Positions 35,285 through 47,374 of a stretch of 64,000 bases of DNA are shown piece after piece. The translations under genes were made by a program, and so were the position numbers. The notes beneath the pieces are model-generated. The model ran no database searches, was not told the DNA's origin, and was given only the letters and a program-made list of their open reading frames with translations. Source of the DNA: Cunninghamia lanceolata (taxonomy: Eukaryota > Streptophyta > Pinopsida > Cupressales > Cupressaceae); NCBI GenBank assembly GCA_027924645.1, contig BSBN01000047.1, positions 7,998,001 to 8,062,000 of the forward strand, written 5' to 3'. The first letter of the stretch is position 1. The number at the start of each line of letters is the position of its first letter.

Positions 35285-36314
35285 TGATGCAGGAGCATCC
35301 ATGGCATAGTGGCAATCCTGTGTCAACCAAAAATATGTTTAATTTTTATGTTGCATTTTTGGAGTGGTTTGAATTTCATATTTTGTCTTGTGAAATTCAT
35401 TTTGTTGTGCATTTGGATGTCATGTCATATTTTAAAATTAAAATTGCAATTTGAAGTTAATTTGGGAAAAGCAGGATAGAGGAGATAGTGGAGATTGTGC
35501 TTTCAAATCACAAAAATCCAGAAAAAGAAAAAATGGGTGTGGGTTTTTGGAGGCTTCCAATTTCATTTAAAATAGAAAATTCAAGATTCCCAAACCCCTA
35601 AAAAATAGGGATGGAGAGAGTGGGTGCCCAAGATAAGGAAATCAGATTTTTACTTTAATGCATAAAACCAAGAAAGCCAAAAATTGCACCACCACAAAGC
35701 ATGGCACAACACAAAGTTTGAGTGGCTTATTTTAGTCAATTTATTTGATTAAAATAAATAAAATTTGGCTTTTCCCAAGACGGGTATGTTGCATTTATGA
35801 GTTGGCATGTTGAATGCATTGAAATGAAAATCAAATGAAATAAACTTACATTTCATGCAACAAGAGAAGAAATACAAAAGGAAATTGTAATTCATTTTTT
35901 AGGTTAGTTTTTCTAGGTTGCAGGAGAGATAGAGGGGAGGCATGGATGACCTCTAAGAGGGTTTTGGAAGTGTGTTTTTGCAGATTTAGAGTTGTTTGTA
36001 CAACCATTGGGATTCTAGGAGAATTAGTTTGGAAGAAGTTTTGTGAATCATTGGTTTTCTATAGCAACAATTTGGTATCTGATTTTTGCATCTTTATAAG
36101 GGTTTATTACAACTCCATTGTCCTTTTTGGATTTTTGTAATTTCATTTTATAAAATTGGATGAATATATGAAACTTTGGTTGCAAGTTGTAAACAAAATT
36201 TGTGAATGATTGTGCAAGTGTTTGTTGTTTAGAAAGGGGTTTTATTTCTGCCTGTGTGTGTGAGAGAGAGAGAGAAATTGCATATGAGAACTATTTATTA
36301 CAGCCCTCATTTCA
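35285..36314 (+). repeat. 5' LTR of gypsy element H
   Basis: About 1,030 bp from TGATGCAGG to TTTCA, bounded by the AT array on the left and the primer site on the right. There is no partner LTR in the window, so both ends rest on context. A (GA)n run lies near 36250. No gene inside. Confidence 0.7.
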
Positions 36315-36318
36315 TTAG

Positions 36319-36330
36319 TGGTATTAGAGC
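36319..36330 (+). promoter_or_regulatory. Primer binding site of element H
   Basis: TGGTATTAGAGC starts 5 bases after the LTR end; initiator-Met type with one change. Confidence 0.75.
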
Positions 36331-36410
36331 AAGTTTGATCTTGAGTGTGTAGACAGATCACTAAAAAGAGGTTTTTTACATCAGGACTTGTGAGTTGTGG
36401 TGTTGCATAG

Positions 36411-37640
36411 ATGTTTGCTAGAGGATCCCCACAAGGTAGGGGTAGAGGAAGAGGAAGAGTAGATAATTTTTCAGAGATGAAGATTTTAGAGCCTTGAGAA
36501 GGTAGGTAGAGACCTTAGAAGATGATATAAGGAGAGGTTTTGCAAGAATAAGAGACTCAGGAAGTGATGATGAGAGCACTAAGAATGCTAGTTAATCTAG
36601 AAGCCAAGGAAGCCAAGGTGCAATAGTAGTAGAAATTGCTCATGATCCTTTGGTAATTGCATTATCAAGGATAGGAAAAAGGCCTAAGATGGATATGCCT
36701 ACATTCAATGGATGTTTGAATCCAAAGGAATTAGTAGATTGACTTAATGAAATGGAAGAATATTTCAAATTTGAAGAGATAGAAGATCCTAATAAAGTGA
36801 AATTTTCCAAGACAAGGTTGAAAGGATATTCTTCAATATGGTGGAGAGAGGTTCAATTAGAAAGAGGAAGAAGAGGAAAACATAAAATTACCAAATAGGA
36901 CAAAATGGTGGAAAAAATGAAAAGGCAATTTATTCTTGTAGACTATGAATTGGATTTTCTCAAGAGGATGCAAGGCTTGAAGCAAGGAAGCAAGACTGTT
37001 AAAGAATACACTGAAGAATTCCATAGACTTCTTATCAGGACTGGACATTCAGAGGCAACCAAGGAAAACATTGCAAGATATATAAATGGGTTAAGACCAA
37101 GCATTCAAGAAGAGATGGTACTTGTCAAAGTTGTGACAATGGAGGATGCTTACCAAACAACATTGAAATTAGAAAAGAGGATGAATAAGAGGTTTGAAAA
37201 CAAGTAGAAAGGAAGAGGTCATGGAAGCAAGGTAGGAGGAAGAACCTACAAAAATGAAGATAATCAGAAAAAGAGCTCCAAGAATGAAGAGGGAAGCAAT
37301 AGATCAAAAAAATATGAAGAAGGACAAAGTTCAAGAGACCAAAATTTTAGAGGAAGAAATAGAGGTTGTGGTTATGGTGGATGCCCATTCAGAGGCACTT
37401 GTTTCAAATGTGGAGAAGAAGGACACCGAGCCTATGATTTCCCACAAATAGAGTAGAAGAAAACAAGGAGAAAAGAATACAAAGGAAGAGTAGAAAATGT
37501 CAATAAGGAAGACGCACCTTCCTCAGAATCTAAAGATGTAGAAGAGGGAGAGGTCTTTGTGACAAGGAGAGCACTCCTGAATGAAGACAGTGAGCCTATG
37601 CAAAGAAATAATTTATTCAAAACAAGGTACAAGTGTGAAG
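36411..37640 (+). pseudogene. Gypsy element H gag
   Basis: A possible start ATG at 36411 begins a Gly/Arg-rich leader (MFARGSPQGRGRGRGR); a frame change near 36470 joins the main frame. The core has MDMPTFNG, LNEMEEYFKFE, WWREVQLE, MVEKMKRQFI, YTEEFHRLLIRTGH and INGLRPSIQEE. The zinc knuckle CFKCGEEGHRAYDF (near 37390-37435) has Phe where the last Cys should be. Stops near 36504, 36595, 36740, 36898, 37207 and 37452 fit Gln or Trp codons hit by transitions. Confidence 0.8.
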
Positions 37641-38120
37641 GAAAAGTGTATAGCATCATAATAGATAGTGAAAGCACGAACAATCTTGTGTTTGAAGAAA
37701 TGGTGAGGAAGTTGAATCTTTAGAGGAGGAAACACCCAAATCCATACTAGATTGCTTGGGTACAAGATAATCATAAGTTGTTAGTGAATGAACAATGCAA
37801 TGTAATGTTTAAGGTTGGGAACTATCATGATGAGATTCTATGTGATATCATCCCTATGGACGCTTGTCACATTTTTCTTGGAAGGCCATGGCAATATGAT
37901 AGAAAGGCCATACATGATGAGTGTACCAACACCTACACAATTGTAAAAGATGGAGTGAAGCATAAGTTGAAGCCTTTGAAGGAGAAGAAAGTTCAAGTTT
38001 GTGCTAATGCTAGAGTTTTCTTAGTTGATGCAAGGAGATTTCTTGATGGTATGAAGTATGAGAAGGTTTGTTTTTCTCTTATTCTTAAAATTAATAGTGA
38101 AGTTGTTGAAGATGTTCCTA
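37641..38120 (+). pseudogene. Gypsy element H aspartic protease
   Basis: The motif reads IIDSESTNNLV near 37660, with Glu for the usual Gly of D-S-G/D-T-G, then LLVNEQCNVMFKVGNYHDEILCD, DACHIFLGRPWQYDRKAIHD and TNTYTIVKDG. This matches the protease of the gag-protease elements (LLGRPWQFDR, ANTYTIKKDG) peptide by peptide. Two stops lie near 37720-37750. Confidence 0.8.
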
Positions 38121-39500
38121 TAGAAGTTGCAGATTTGTCGCAAGAGTTCCAAGACATTGTGTCTGATAATGCACCAAAAGGACTCCCACCAATGAGAAAA
38201 ATCAGTTGTCAAATTTATCTAATTCTAGGAGAAATTTTACCCAACAAGGCATCACATAGGATGTCACCAAAAGAGAGTGAAGAGATGAACAAACAACTAT
38301 CAGAGTTGGTGAAGAAGGGATTGATTCAGGAGAGTTTCAGTCCCTATGCAGTGCCTGCAGTATTGGCACCTAAGAAGGGAGGAGAGTAGAGAATGTGCAT
38401 GGACTCCAGAGATGTAAACAATATCACAATAAAGTATAGATTTCCATTACCCCGAATGGATGACATAATGGATTTCTTTAGTGGAGCAGAATACTTCACC
38501 AAGATTGATTTGAAGAGAAGGTATCACTAGATAAGGAGAAGGGGATGGGTGGAAGACTGCATTCAAGATGAAAGAAGGTTTGTATGAATGGTGGGTCATG
38601 CCATTTAGGCTAACCAATGCACCTAGTACTTTTATGACACTCATGAATGAAGTTTTGAAAGAGTTTCTTGGAAGGTTTGTGATAGTTTATTTAGATGATA
38701 TTCTCATTTTCAGTAAGACACTAGAGGAGCATTTGATGGATATTAATTGTGTGCTTGAAAAGCTTAGAGAAGAGAAAGTGTTGATTAACCTTAAGAAATG
38801 TAGCTTTGTGAAGAGGGAATTGGTGTATTTGGGTTTTGTGGTGTCAAGTGAAGGCATTAAGATGGATACAGAGAAGGTGAAAGCAATTTTAGAATGGCCT
38901 ACAACAAGAACGATAATCAAGGTGAGATCTTTTCATGGTTTAGCTAGTTTCTACAGAAAGTTTATTAGAGCATTTAGTAGCATATGCAACCCACTAAAAG
39001 AAACTATGAGAGGTGATAAGAAGGATTTCAGGTGGAGTTCAGGGGTAGAAAAATGTTTTAATGTGTTGAAGGCAAAAGTTACGGAGCAACCTGTCTTAGC
39101 ACTTCCAGATTTCAACAAGGTTTTTCAAGTAGACTGTGATGCAAGTGGTAGTGCCATTGGAATTGTTTTGAGTCAAGAAGGTAAACCCATTGCTTAGTTT
39201 AGTGAGAAGTCAAATGACACTAAAAAGGATTATTTTGTGTATGATCAGGAGTTTTATGCTATTATACAAGCATTTAAGAAGTGGAGACACTATCTTTTGC
39301 CAAAGGAATTTGTTTTATATATTGATCATCAAGATTTACAATATTTGAGCAACCAAGGTAAGCTAAGTTAAAGGCACATGAAATGGGTTGAGTTTTTACA
39401 AAGCTACACTTTTTTTTTAAAGCATAGGAGTGGGAAGTCTAACAGAGTTGCAGATGCTTTGAGTAGGAGGCAGAATTTGTTGGTTGAAATGTAGGTGGAA
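38121..39500 (+). pseudogene. Gypsy element H reverse transcriptase and RNase H
   Basis: RT begins with PPMRKISCQI, LSELVKKGLIQESFSPYAVPAVLAPKKGG (near 38300-38385) and RMCMDSRDVNNITIKYRFPLPRMDD, then FTKIDLK, then a frame disturbance at 38515-38570, then [16 protein letters not shown] and [12 protein letters not shown] (near 38690, catalytic YLDD intact). A chromovirus/gypsy connection region follows ([10 protein letters not shown]), then RNase H with [20 protein letters not shown] (near 39125), YDQEFYAIIQAFKKWRHYLL, IDHQDLQYL and RVADALSRR. Stops near 38386, 38528, 39196, 39369 and 39492. Confidence 0.9.
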
Positions 39501-40161
39501 ATTATAGGATTTGTATGAGGATCAAAAATTTGGGAAAGCTTGGATAGCTTGCAAGAATCCTATTTCAGTAGATAAGACAAAATGGTTGGATTATCTTTTC
39601 CAAGATGGCATGTTATTCCAAGGTAACAAATTATGTATTCCAAGGAGCTCTATGAGATTGAATCTAATTAAGGAGAAGCATAGTGGTGGTCGTGTAGGTC
39701 ATTTTGGGATGGATAAGACTTTTGCACTTGTAGGTGAGAAGTATTTTTGGCCTCACTTGCAATGAGATGTGAGGAAATATGTGCAAGGTTGTAGGGTTTG
39801 TGTGAGTCAAAACACTGGTTTGTATTAGCCATTACCTATACTTGAGAGGCCATGGGAGGACATAAGTATGGATTTTGTTCTTGGTTTGCCAAGGACACAA
39901 AGAGGTCATGATTCCATCTTTGTTGTGGATAGATTCTCTAAGATGGCATATTTTATCCCTTGTCATAAGACTAATGATGTTGTGAATCTTGTAGATTTGT
40001 TTTTCAAGGAAGTTGTGAGACTTCATGGACTTCCAAAGAGCATTGTTTCTGACAAGGACACTAAGTTTGTTCGCTACTTTTGGAGAACCTTGTGGAAGAA
40101 GCTCAACACTGAATTAATTTTTTTCTTAGAATACCACCCTCAAACAGATGGATAAATAGAG
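39501..40161 (+). pseudogene. Gypsy element H integrase, 3' truncated
   Basis: The zinc-binding part has H...H...C (GHFGMDKTFAL, YFWPHL, VQGCRVC) near 39700-39800. The core follows with [25 protein letters not shown] (near 39870-39940), IVSDKDTKF (near 40045) and YHPQTDG (near 40135). It is cut off just before the catalytic Glu region by element E copy 2. Stops near 39764, 39828 and 40153 fit Arg or Gln codons. Confidence 0.88.
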
Positions 40162-41292
40162 TGGTGTAGTCATGGTTAGGAGGGTTCGATGAGGGATTGT
40201 TCAACCTTGCAACCTTAAACAACTAATAGCATGATAAAACAGAGATGCAATGGAAGTAAATATCTAACAATAGAAAGAAAGAGACATTCATTTACTCATG
40301 ACACAAGATATATCATGGGAAAACCTTAACAAGGAAAAACCCAGCCTTCAAAGCTCATTCTTCTTATATTAAGATCTCAAAACACTTTACATATGCCACT
40401 TAGGTTTTTTCAGACACTAGGCTACAACCTAGGGTTACAAACATTTGTATATCAACATTACTTCATGATTTCTTTCTCTAGCTTCTTGATTCTTTGCTCT
40501 GCAACTTATTATATTCTCTTCTTGGCACTCTACTTCACTTCTACTTCTTTTTTAGATCAAAACACTTATGAATTTGCTTCATATCTTTCAATAATTGTTC
40601 ATTTCATCCCTTGTGCTCTATAATAAATCATTAACCCTCATTTATATCCTCCACAAGCCTTCAATTCATTATTAAGTCAGCCTAATTGCAACGACTAGTA
40701 TGAAACGTGTGTACACATATAGGTTAGACCTAAACATAAGTTATTGCTCTGCTAGTACATAAAACTTTGTGCAGATCCCCATGAAGGTCGGCCAGGTCCT
40801 ATACTTCTTTGAATAATGTTCCTTTAAGCTCTACAAGTCACGGAATCGCTTTGCAAGCTGATTAGACTTCACTAAACATTGTCGGCTCTGCTATGTGAAA
40901 ATAGGTAAAAGCAGGTAATCTTCTAATAGCGGTATCTCTCCAGAGTCGAACCCAAATGATCTAAATTTTGGATATGTTGTAGATGACTATGTCTAGATGC
41001 TAAGTCCAACTCCATAGCCTTTGATATGCAAATGTGGTATTCTCCAAGGTCACTCTCTCGATACTATGCAACTTACCATTAACTATTCCAACTAAATTGA
41101 ATGCTTCTATATGCTCCTACATCAGACTCTTGGGGTTAATTGAAAAGTGAGCCTCTTCACTTTGGTTTGTATTATACCAAATCAATGTTATTTCTTTGAA
41201 TAGATTTGATAGTCTGTTCATAGGTACTTGCAACTACCTCAAGGTTGGCAGTTTGTTCAAGTCCACTCTGCTAAACTGCCTCAAGTGTAATC
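40162..41292 (-). mobile_element. Element E copy 2, LTR fragment
   Basis: It starts TGGTGTAGTC inside the integrase gene of element H and is related throughout to 17854-18979. It is cut at 41292 by the next LTR. No gene is seen in it. Confidence 0.6.
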
Positions 41293-41509
41293 TGTTGAAT
41301 ACTGAGAGGGGGTGAATCAATATTCTAAAATTTAAACAATTAAACCAAATACCAACTTTAATAATCAAAAAACAAAGTAACCATAGAAAGACAAGCCACA
41401 TAAACATGACACATAGACATCAGATTTTTACGTGGAAAACCCATGAAAGGGAAAAACCACGTAGAGGATTAGCTCTTAATATATATTGCAATCTTTTACA
41501 AATGGTGAT
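41293..41509 (-). repeat. Copia LTR fragment G, split by element A
   Basis: It starts TGTTGAATACTGAGAGGG with the same layout as the LTR starts at 6287, 16351 and 62337: the G-run before GTGAATC, then GTGGAAAACCC / GGGAAAAACCAC words and an AATATATATTGCAATCTT box. It stops at 41509 where element A begins. Its rest must lie beyond the right end of A. Confidence 0.65.
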
Positions 41510-42707
41510 TGTAGACACCTAAAATTGACTTTCTCTACAAACCAATTTCCCATATCTCTACACCACCAATTATCCATCCTATTAATTAAATAAATTCATT
41601 TTATTCAATTAATTTCTCCCCAATCATCTACCTTTGACCATTTACCCATCATTCGTGATCAATTAATTCATTTAATTTATCACTATACATTAAAACTATA
41701 TCCTCATTAATTAAATGAATATTTATAATATTTATTTAGCTAATTTTTCCATCTCCCTAATCCCTATCAATTAGATAAATCATTCTTATCTAATTAATCT
41801 ACCCTACTAATCAACCTAAACCTAGCCTAGTTGATTAAATAGCAATTATTTAATCAATCTACCCTAGCCTACCTATCCCCTAGACCTAAGTTAATTAAGC
41901 TAAACACTTAATTAACCTTGCTTAGCCCATCCTCCCACACACCTTTGAATAAAAATCAATTTTTTATTCAAAGGGTCAAATCTTCCTTACCCATCATTTA
42001 TCACCCTCTTACACATGTAAGTGTACACGTTTCCTTCAACCTTCACATCTCCACATAAAAGTGAATTTTTAATTCACACTCCCCCATGAGTTGAATTTTT
42101 AATTCACTTGTCATATCCACTCTTCCCAAAAATAAATTTTTAATTCATTTTTATACTTCACACCTTTCCTCGTGTGAATTTAAAATTCACAAATAATGAG
42201 AGCCCTCCAAATCCATTGACTTAATCTCAACCCTTGATCTCTCTCATCCACTCCCCTTGTGAAACTTGTCACAAGGCTATGACTTCAATCCAAACCCTAA
42301 CTCTCAAGCATTTCTAGCCCTTGATCTTATCTTTTAATCATCACCCTCCATCCATTTTCCAAAAATCTATAAATGAGACCCTTCTCTAAACCATTTAGAA
42401 CAACTTCTTCTTACATCCTTACCATGCCCAAATCTCTCCAAAATCTTCTTATCCCAACATCATAATGCCAAAATCATTCTAGCGTTATCTCTCATCTTTA
42501 TCCAATCAATCTATCTATCCTCCAATCTCTCATCTACGTTGTGTTAAATGCATTGAGCAACCCACATTCATCTACTTGGGTAAATCTAAGGAGTTTGAGT
42601 GTAACTCCTTCCACCCTATCAAGGAAAGGGATGACATTTGAAGGTATAACTTTGTTTATTTATGCATTTGGTTTCTGTTTTTACCTCATTCATTTTCCTA
42701 ATTCACA
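41510..42707 (+). repeat. 5' LTR of element A
   Basis: It runs from TGTAGACACCTAAAAT to CTAATTCACA, about 1,198 bp. It is rich in ATTAATTAAAT words, as is the LTR of element B, whose start is also TGTAGACACC. No gene inside. Confidence 0.7.
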
Positions 42708-42728
42708 TTGGCACACCCGGTGGGACCC
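42708..42728 (+). promoter_or_regulatory. Primer binding site of element A
   Basis: A TTGGCACACCCGGTGGGACC-like site directly follows the LTR end. Similar TGGCAC(G)CCCGGTGGGAC sites occur in plant Tat-type gypsy elements. The tRNA was not identified. Confidence 0.55.
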
Positions 42729-45008
42729 ACAAGGTCCCAATCTAACAATTTTGTGAGTTTTTTTGTTGTTTAAGACATATTTTTTGTAGATTAGCGCTAT
42801 CTTCCTGCATAGTGGCGCCATTTTACTCACGTTTTGGCTCTATTCTATGTCTGTTGTGGTGCTATTCTAACATGACAATCCCACTCATCTTTGGCTTAAA
42901 TCTAATCTTCTTTTTCTTGTTTTCTGGCCTTTCTAGCATTTTAGCTCTCAATTTTTGTAGGTTTTACACTGAAACAGGGGGAGACTATGTCAAAATTTTC
43001 CTAAAATCCATCCATTAACCAACTATGTGCCATATTGGCCCTATCGTCACTTAGTTCAGCGCTATCTTTCTCAATCCAGACTGTAAACTAAGGCAAAAAC
43101 ATAATTTAGCGCTATCTTGCCTCTGTATTGGCGTTATCCTGTATATTGGTGTTATCCTACATATTGGTGCTATTTTGTATATTGGCACAATTTTTTATAT
43201 TAGCGCTATCTTGTATATTAGCACTATCTTGCCTCTCGATTGGTGCTATTTTCTGTATTAGCGCTATCTTCCATATTAGTGCTATCTTGCCTCTGGATTG
43301 GCACTATTTTCTGTACTAGCTTAGGGATCTGTGTAGGGTTGGGTCTCTATTCTGTAGGGTATTTTAGATCATCCAAGACCATCATCATGAAACTACTAAC
43401 ATCTTTTGCAGGGATTTAGTGGATTAGACACATCTTCTTTTGGTGCACTAAAAAGAACCTTTGTGTGCTTAGCTTAGAAAATAGTTAAATTTGGTGCATA
43501 AAATCAATCTTGCTTCCAAACAATCTACAATCAAACACTTTATCTTGGTGCACCTAAAAATAATGTTTGTGTGCCTTAGTGTAAAGAACATTTGATTTTG
43601 GTGCAACTAAAATTTATCATTACTTGCAACAAACAACTTTAGGCAAATTTCAATTTGGGCTTAAAATGAACATTAGCTTTTGTTTGCCATGTCTTGTGTA
43701 CTTGCACATTTGTGTTATCCCATAGGGTAGAATCAAAGTATCCTCTCCCCTTGCCTTCAAAAGGATCTTTGGTGAAGAGAAATGGTTCTATTCTATTTTT
43801 CTTTTTAGGACGTGGGCCTGCCCTTGAGAGACATTCATTCAGAGAACTCATTGGCGACCCCAAGTGGTACTTTTATCTGGTCTACTATACAAAATAGGAT
43901 AAGGTGAAAGCCAAGTCTAATCGGTATGAACGCTAACCATTTGGTGCTAGCTTGAAAGGAAGTAGTACCCTCGAGGTATATTAAACTCCTAGTAGAGCTA
44001 GTTAAAACCTTAAGTGGTTTATCGGATGCTCGTAAGGTGCCGATCCCCCAGATGTACCCCCACTATGAACCATTGTTTTAGAAGGGAAAATCCCTCTACT
44101 TGTTCAACAAGTATTGTCCTTGCCTCACCTTAGGTTGTGCATGCTTGATAAATCTTTAACATTTTCTCATAAACAAAACCTTTGGCCATTATGTTTTCAT
44201 GCTTATTTGTTTGTCTACTTGCCAAGAAAAATCAAATTCATCCATCATTCCAACCATTCATAGTCTTTTAGCACCATTTCCATCTGTTTTAGCACCTTCT
44301 TCATCCATGTCCAAAAATCAAAATTTCCCATAAAAAACATCAATTTTATAAGCCCATTTTTCAAAAAAAATCCAGTCGGGGGCTACGCCCCCAAACCCCT
44401 GTCAGTAGGGGGTTACGTCTGACCCCTCGCACCACCCCTCACATCGGGCTAGGTTTTCCTCCCAACATCGCTAAACCATCCCCGCATTTATCAAACCCCA
44501 TAAGTTGAACTTATCCAATCCCTTTATTTGAGCTTGATCAAATTCTAATCCACTCCCTCTCTACTCAAAATCTATCTTCATCATCCTAATCATTCTTACC
44601 CACTTCATCTTAATCCAATCACCCATCTATCCTAATCATCCTAACCACCTATCTTATCCACATCATCATCCAAATCATTCAATCCAATCTTATCCTAATC
44701 ACCCTCATCATCCTTAATCCAATTCATCAACATCATTCTAATCCCACCTCATCTAAATCAAATCTAAAACCCAACCAACATCAATCCATAATCTTCTAAA
44801 CCATATTCCAAATCCAATCCAGAATCAACATCGATCCCAATCAACATCCAAGTCCCCCAACATCACTATCAGACTCCAAATCCAAATCAAACCAATCAAA
44901 AATCAAGACCTTAATTGATCATCCAATCAAATCAACCAAATCAATTCTATTACTTAAGTGTCATTAGTCCACCTTAAGTATAGAGAATCATCCATCCTTT
45001 GAAGAAAA
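42729..45008 (+). other. Long leader of element A
   Basis: The leader is 2.3 kb without a convincing gene. It includes the GCGCTAT minisatellite (43100-43320), a C/A-rich stretch from 44460 and repeated CATC/AATC words. A TTTTGCAG|GG at about 43404-43413 could be a splice acceptor; this is only a possibility. Confidence 0.45.
43100..43320. repeat. Minisatellite with TTGGCGCTATCTTG-type units
   Basis: About ten units of roughly 21 bases carry variants of TATTGGCGCTATCTTGTAT, with isolated copies before the array (near 42790-42850 and 43055). The core GCGCTAT followed by TTG-rich spacers is conserved. Confidence 0.7.
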
Positions 45009-47374
45009 TTGAATCAAAATAAGGTCTTGAAATTTAATCCCCAACATCACAATCATCCATCATCCTCCATCATCCCATACCTCCCCAACAAAATGGATCC
45101 TTATGTAGCAATGCAACAATTACAAAGACTTATAAAAATCTATGAGAACATGGATCCTAATGCTAAGGAAAAATGCAAAAATGACATTATAGATATACCC
45201 TTAGCACACCTCATCATTGGGGAATCTCAAGCCCTTACCCAACCTTCATCATATCAAAAAACACCCTACATATCATCCCCATACACATCTTATCAATCTT
45301 CATTGTTTCAACCTTCATATCAACCTACATCTTACATATCCACACCATCAACCTCCTATCAACCTTCATCATATCAACCTTTACCCTCATATCAATCTTT
45401 ATCCCCTTACACATCCATGCCATCATACCTATCTAACCAATCAATACCTCTAACTTATCCATCCCCTAACCTTTATCATGGTAACTTTGATGAAGGGAAC
45501 ACTAATCTAGTGCACGTTATATCTAAAATCCAAAGCTTATATCAACAACCATTCCTCCATACAAATCCCCCATCCCCTAATCCCCATCCTCCAATCCTCC
45601 CATCACAATATCCCTCCAACCTTATCAATCTCAATCCATCACCTTATGTATCTCCCAATCCACCAACCCCTATCACACATACACCTAATCCACCATCAAA
45701 TCTTCCAAATCCTAAGCCAACGACATCCAAAGAATCCTTGTGGGATTTCCTCCAAAGAACATCACCAAACAAAGCAATGGAATCCCCCAAATCCTTCACC
45801 CCTCCAACACCACCATCTAATCCCACACCTATCCTTGAACCCATCCAAGAACCATCATTACCTAATCCTATCACCCACCTATCCAATCCCAATCCTAGTC
45901 CTACACCATCCACCATCATTATCCATCCATTACATTGTTCTTCAACCCATACACTCATGAAGGATACCATCCATTGGCTATTAGCAATGAATCAAACACC
46001 CTCATGCAATCCAACACCTACCAAACTCTTGAACAATCTCCTATCATAACTCAAGAACCATCATATAGCCATGTTCAAGAACCCATAAGTCAAGCACCTA
46101 TCACATCTATCCAAACACCTATCACATCCATCCAAGCACCCACCACATCTATCCAAGTCACTCCCACTTCTATCCAACCACACGAGCTATGTCAAGAATC
46201 CAATCCAAAGCATGTTGAAACATCAACCCCTTCTCCTAATCAAGATCTAACCATCCCATCTAATCCCATCCCCGATCCCCTCCCATCTATTGATCAACTT
46301 ATTGATCTCACACCATCTTCTACCACCATTTTACCATCCCCCATTAATCCTTTACCTCCATCTACTAATCCCATCCCAAATTCATCCTCCTATTCACTTG
46401 GACAAACCACCTTCATCCATGGTGACTCCCTCGTAGGAGGTGAACAAATTCCATTCACCATCTATCATTCTCTAACAAATAATGGACTCACATCTTGTTT
46501 CCAAAGCACTAAACATCACATTGGATATCACATGCTCCAAAATATGAACTATCAAGGCAAAGGCTTAGGCCTTCACGAACAAGGCATCTTGGAGCCCATC
46601 CCCACCACATTCCATCCATCCTTGCATGGCCTTGGCTATACACCCCAAGAAAAACAATCTAAACATGTTGGTACCACCCACGCACCTTCCAAAATCCATT
46701 CATCCAATCCCAAACATCGTGCATCTCATCGTACCCCCAAAGCATATGTCACCATCCCCCCTCCATCATATCATTTGCAAAAGCATGTGACCATTCATCT
46801 CCCTCCATCAAATTTACCTCCACTACTTCCAACTCCAAATAGCCCTATCAAATCCACTTTACCTCGTATCCTACTAACGCCAAACACCCCTATCCACAAA
46901 TCCTCTCATTCTCCTATCCTCCCAACTTCTAACATCCCTATCCTTAAATCCCCTCATCCATTTATCCATAAATCCATTTTTAACCCCTCCACCCATAAAT
47001 CCCCTAAAATCCCCAATCAAGACCAACGAAAGCACACATCATCCAAACATGAAGCTTCCATCAAATCCATGGGATTGAAAAGTAATAATTTGAATACCCC
47101 AGCTCATAAAGCACAAAAGCCTAAAAATGATATCCCTTCCAATCAAAATGAAAAATCCAAAAGGCTGTTAAAACCACCACCATCAAAAGAAAAAGCAAAA
47201 ACAAAAATGGTGTGGGTCCCTAAGAAAAGATCAATCAAAACAAATGAGGCATCCACCTCCCAATCCACTCCAAAATCGCAAACACCTCACTCCCCATCTA
47301 AAAATCTTATAAATCCTAAGTCTTTTTGGGTCCCTAAAACTCCAAATCGACCATCAAAAAATCCCCCATCCTGA
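45009..47374 (+). pseudogene. Pro/Ser/Thr-rich ORF with G-patch domain (element A)
   Basis: Two overlapping frames (45009-46049 and 45935-47374) form one coding region of about 785 codons with one frameshift in the 115-base overlap. MDPYVAMQQLQRLIKIYENMDPNAKEKC near 45090 is the only globular-looking N-terminal part. Then come repeats of SYQP type, long Pro/Asn/Ser tracts, and TSIQ(T/A/V)P repeats (near 46080-46170). Near 46430-46680 is a compact domain: GQTTFIHGD, then HHIGYHMLQNMNYQGKGLG, LHEQGILEPI and GLGYTP, which has the glycine pattern of a G-patch. The C-terminus is Lys-rich, with WVPKK and FWVPKTP. G-patch domains are known in retroelement polyproteins next to protease. No protease active site is seen. 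Confidence 0.65.

Larger units (their letters stand above)
35285..40161 (+). mobile_element. Ty3/gypsy element H, gag-pol, 3' truncated
   Basis: The 5' LTR is 35285-36314, followed by a Met-type primer site, gag with zinc knuckle, protease, RT, RNase H and integrase. Integrase is cut at the HPQTDG motif near 40155 by element E copy 2, so the integrase end and 3' LTR are not seen. LTR start TGATGCAGGAGCATCC resembles TGGTG(C/T)AGGAGCACC of the gag-protease elements, and the proteases are alike. About ten in-frame stops fit C-to-T or G-to-A changes. Confidence 0.88.

Noticed and set aside
43128..43319. Hydrophobic ORF resembling a membrane peptide
   Set aside because: It is the translation of the GCGCTAT minisatellite.
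45644..45970. Minus-strand Gly/Val-rich ORF in element A
   Set aside because: It is the complement of the Pro/Ser-rich coding region; low-complexity composition alone keeps the frame open.
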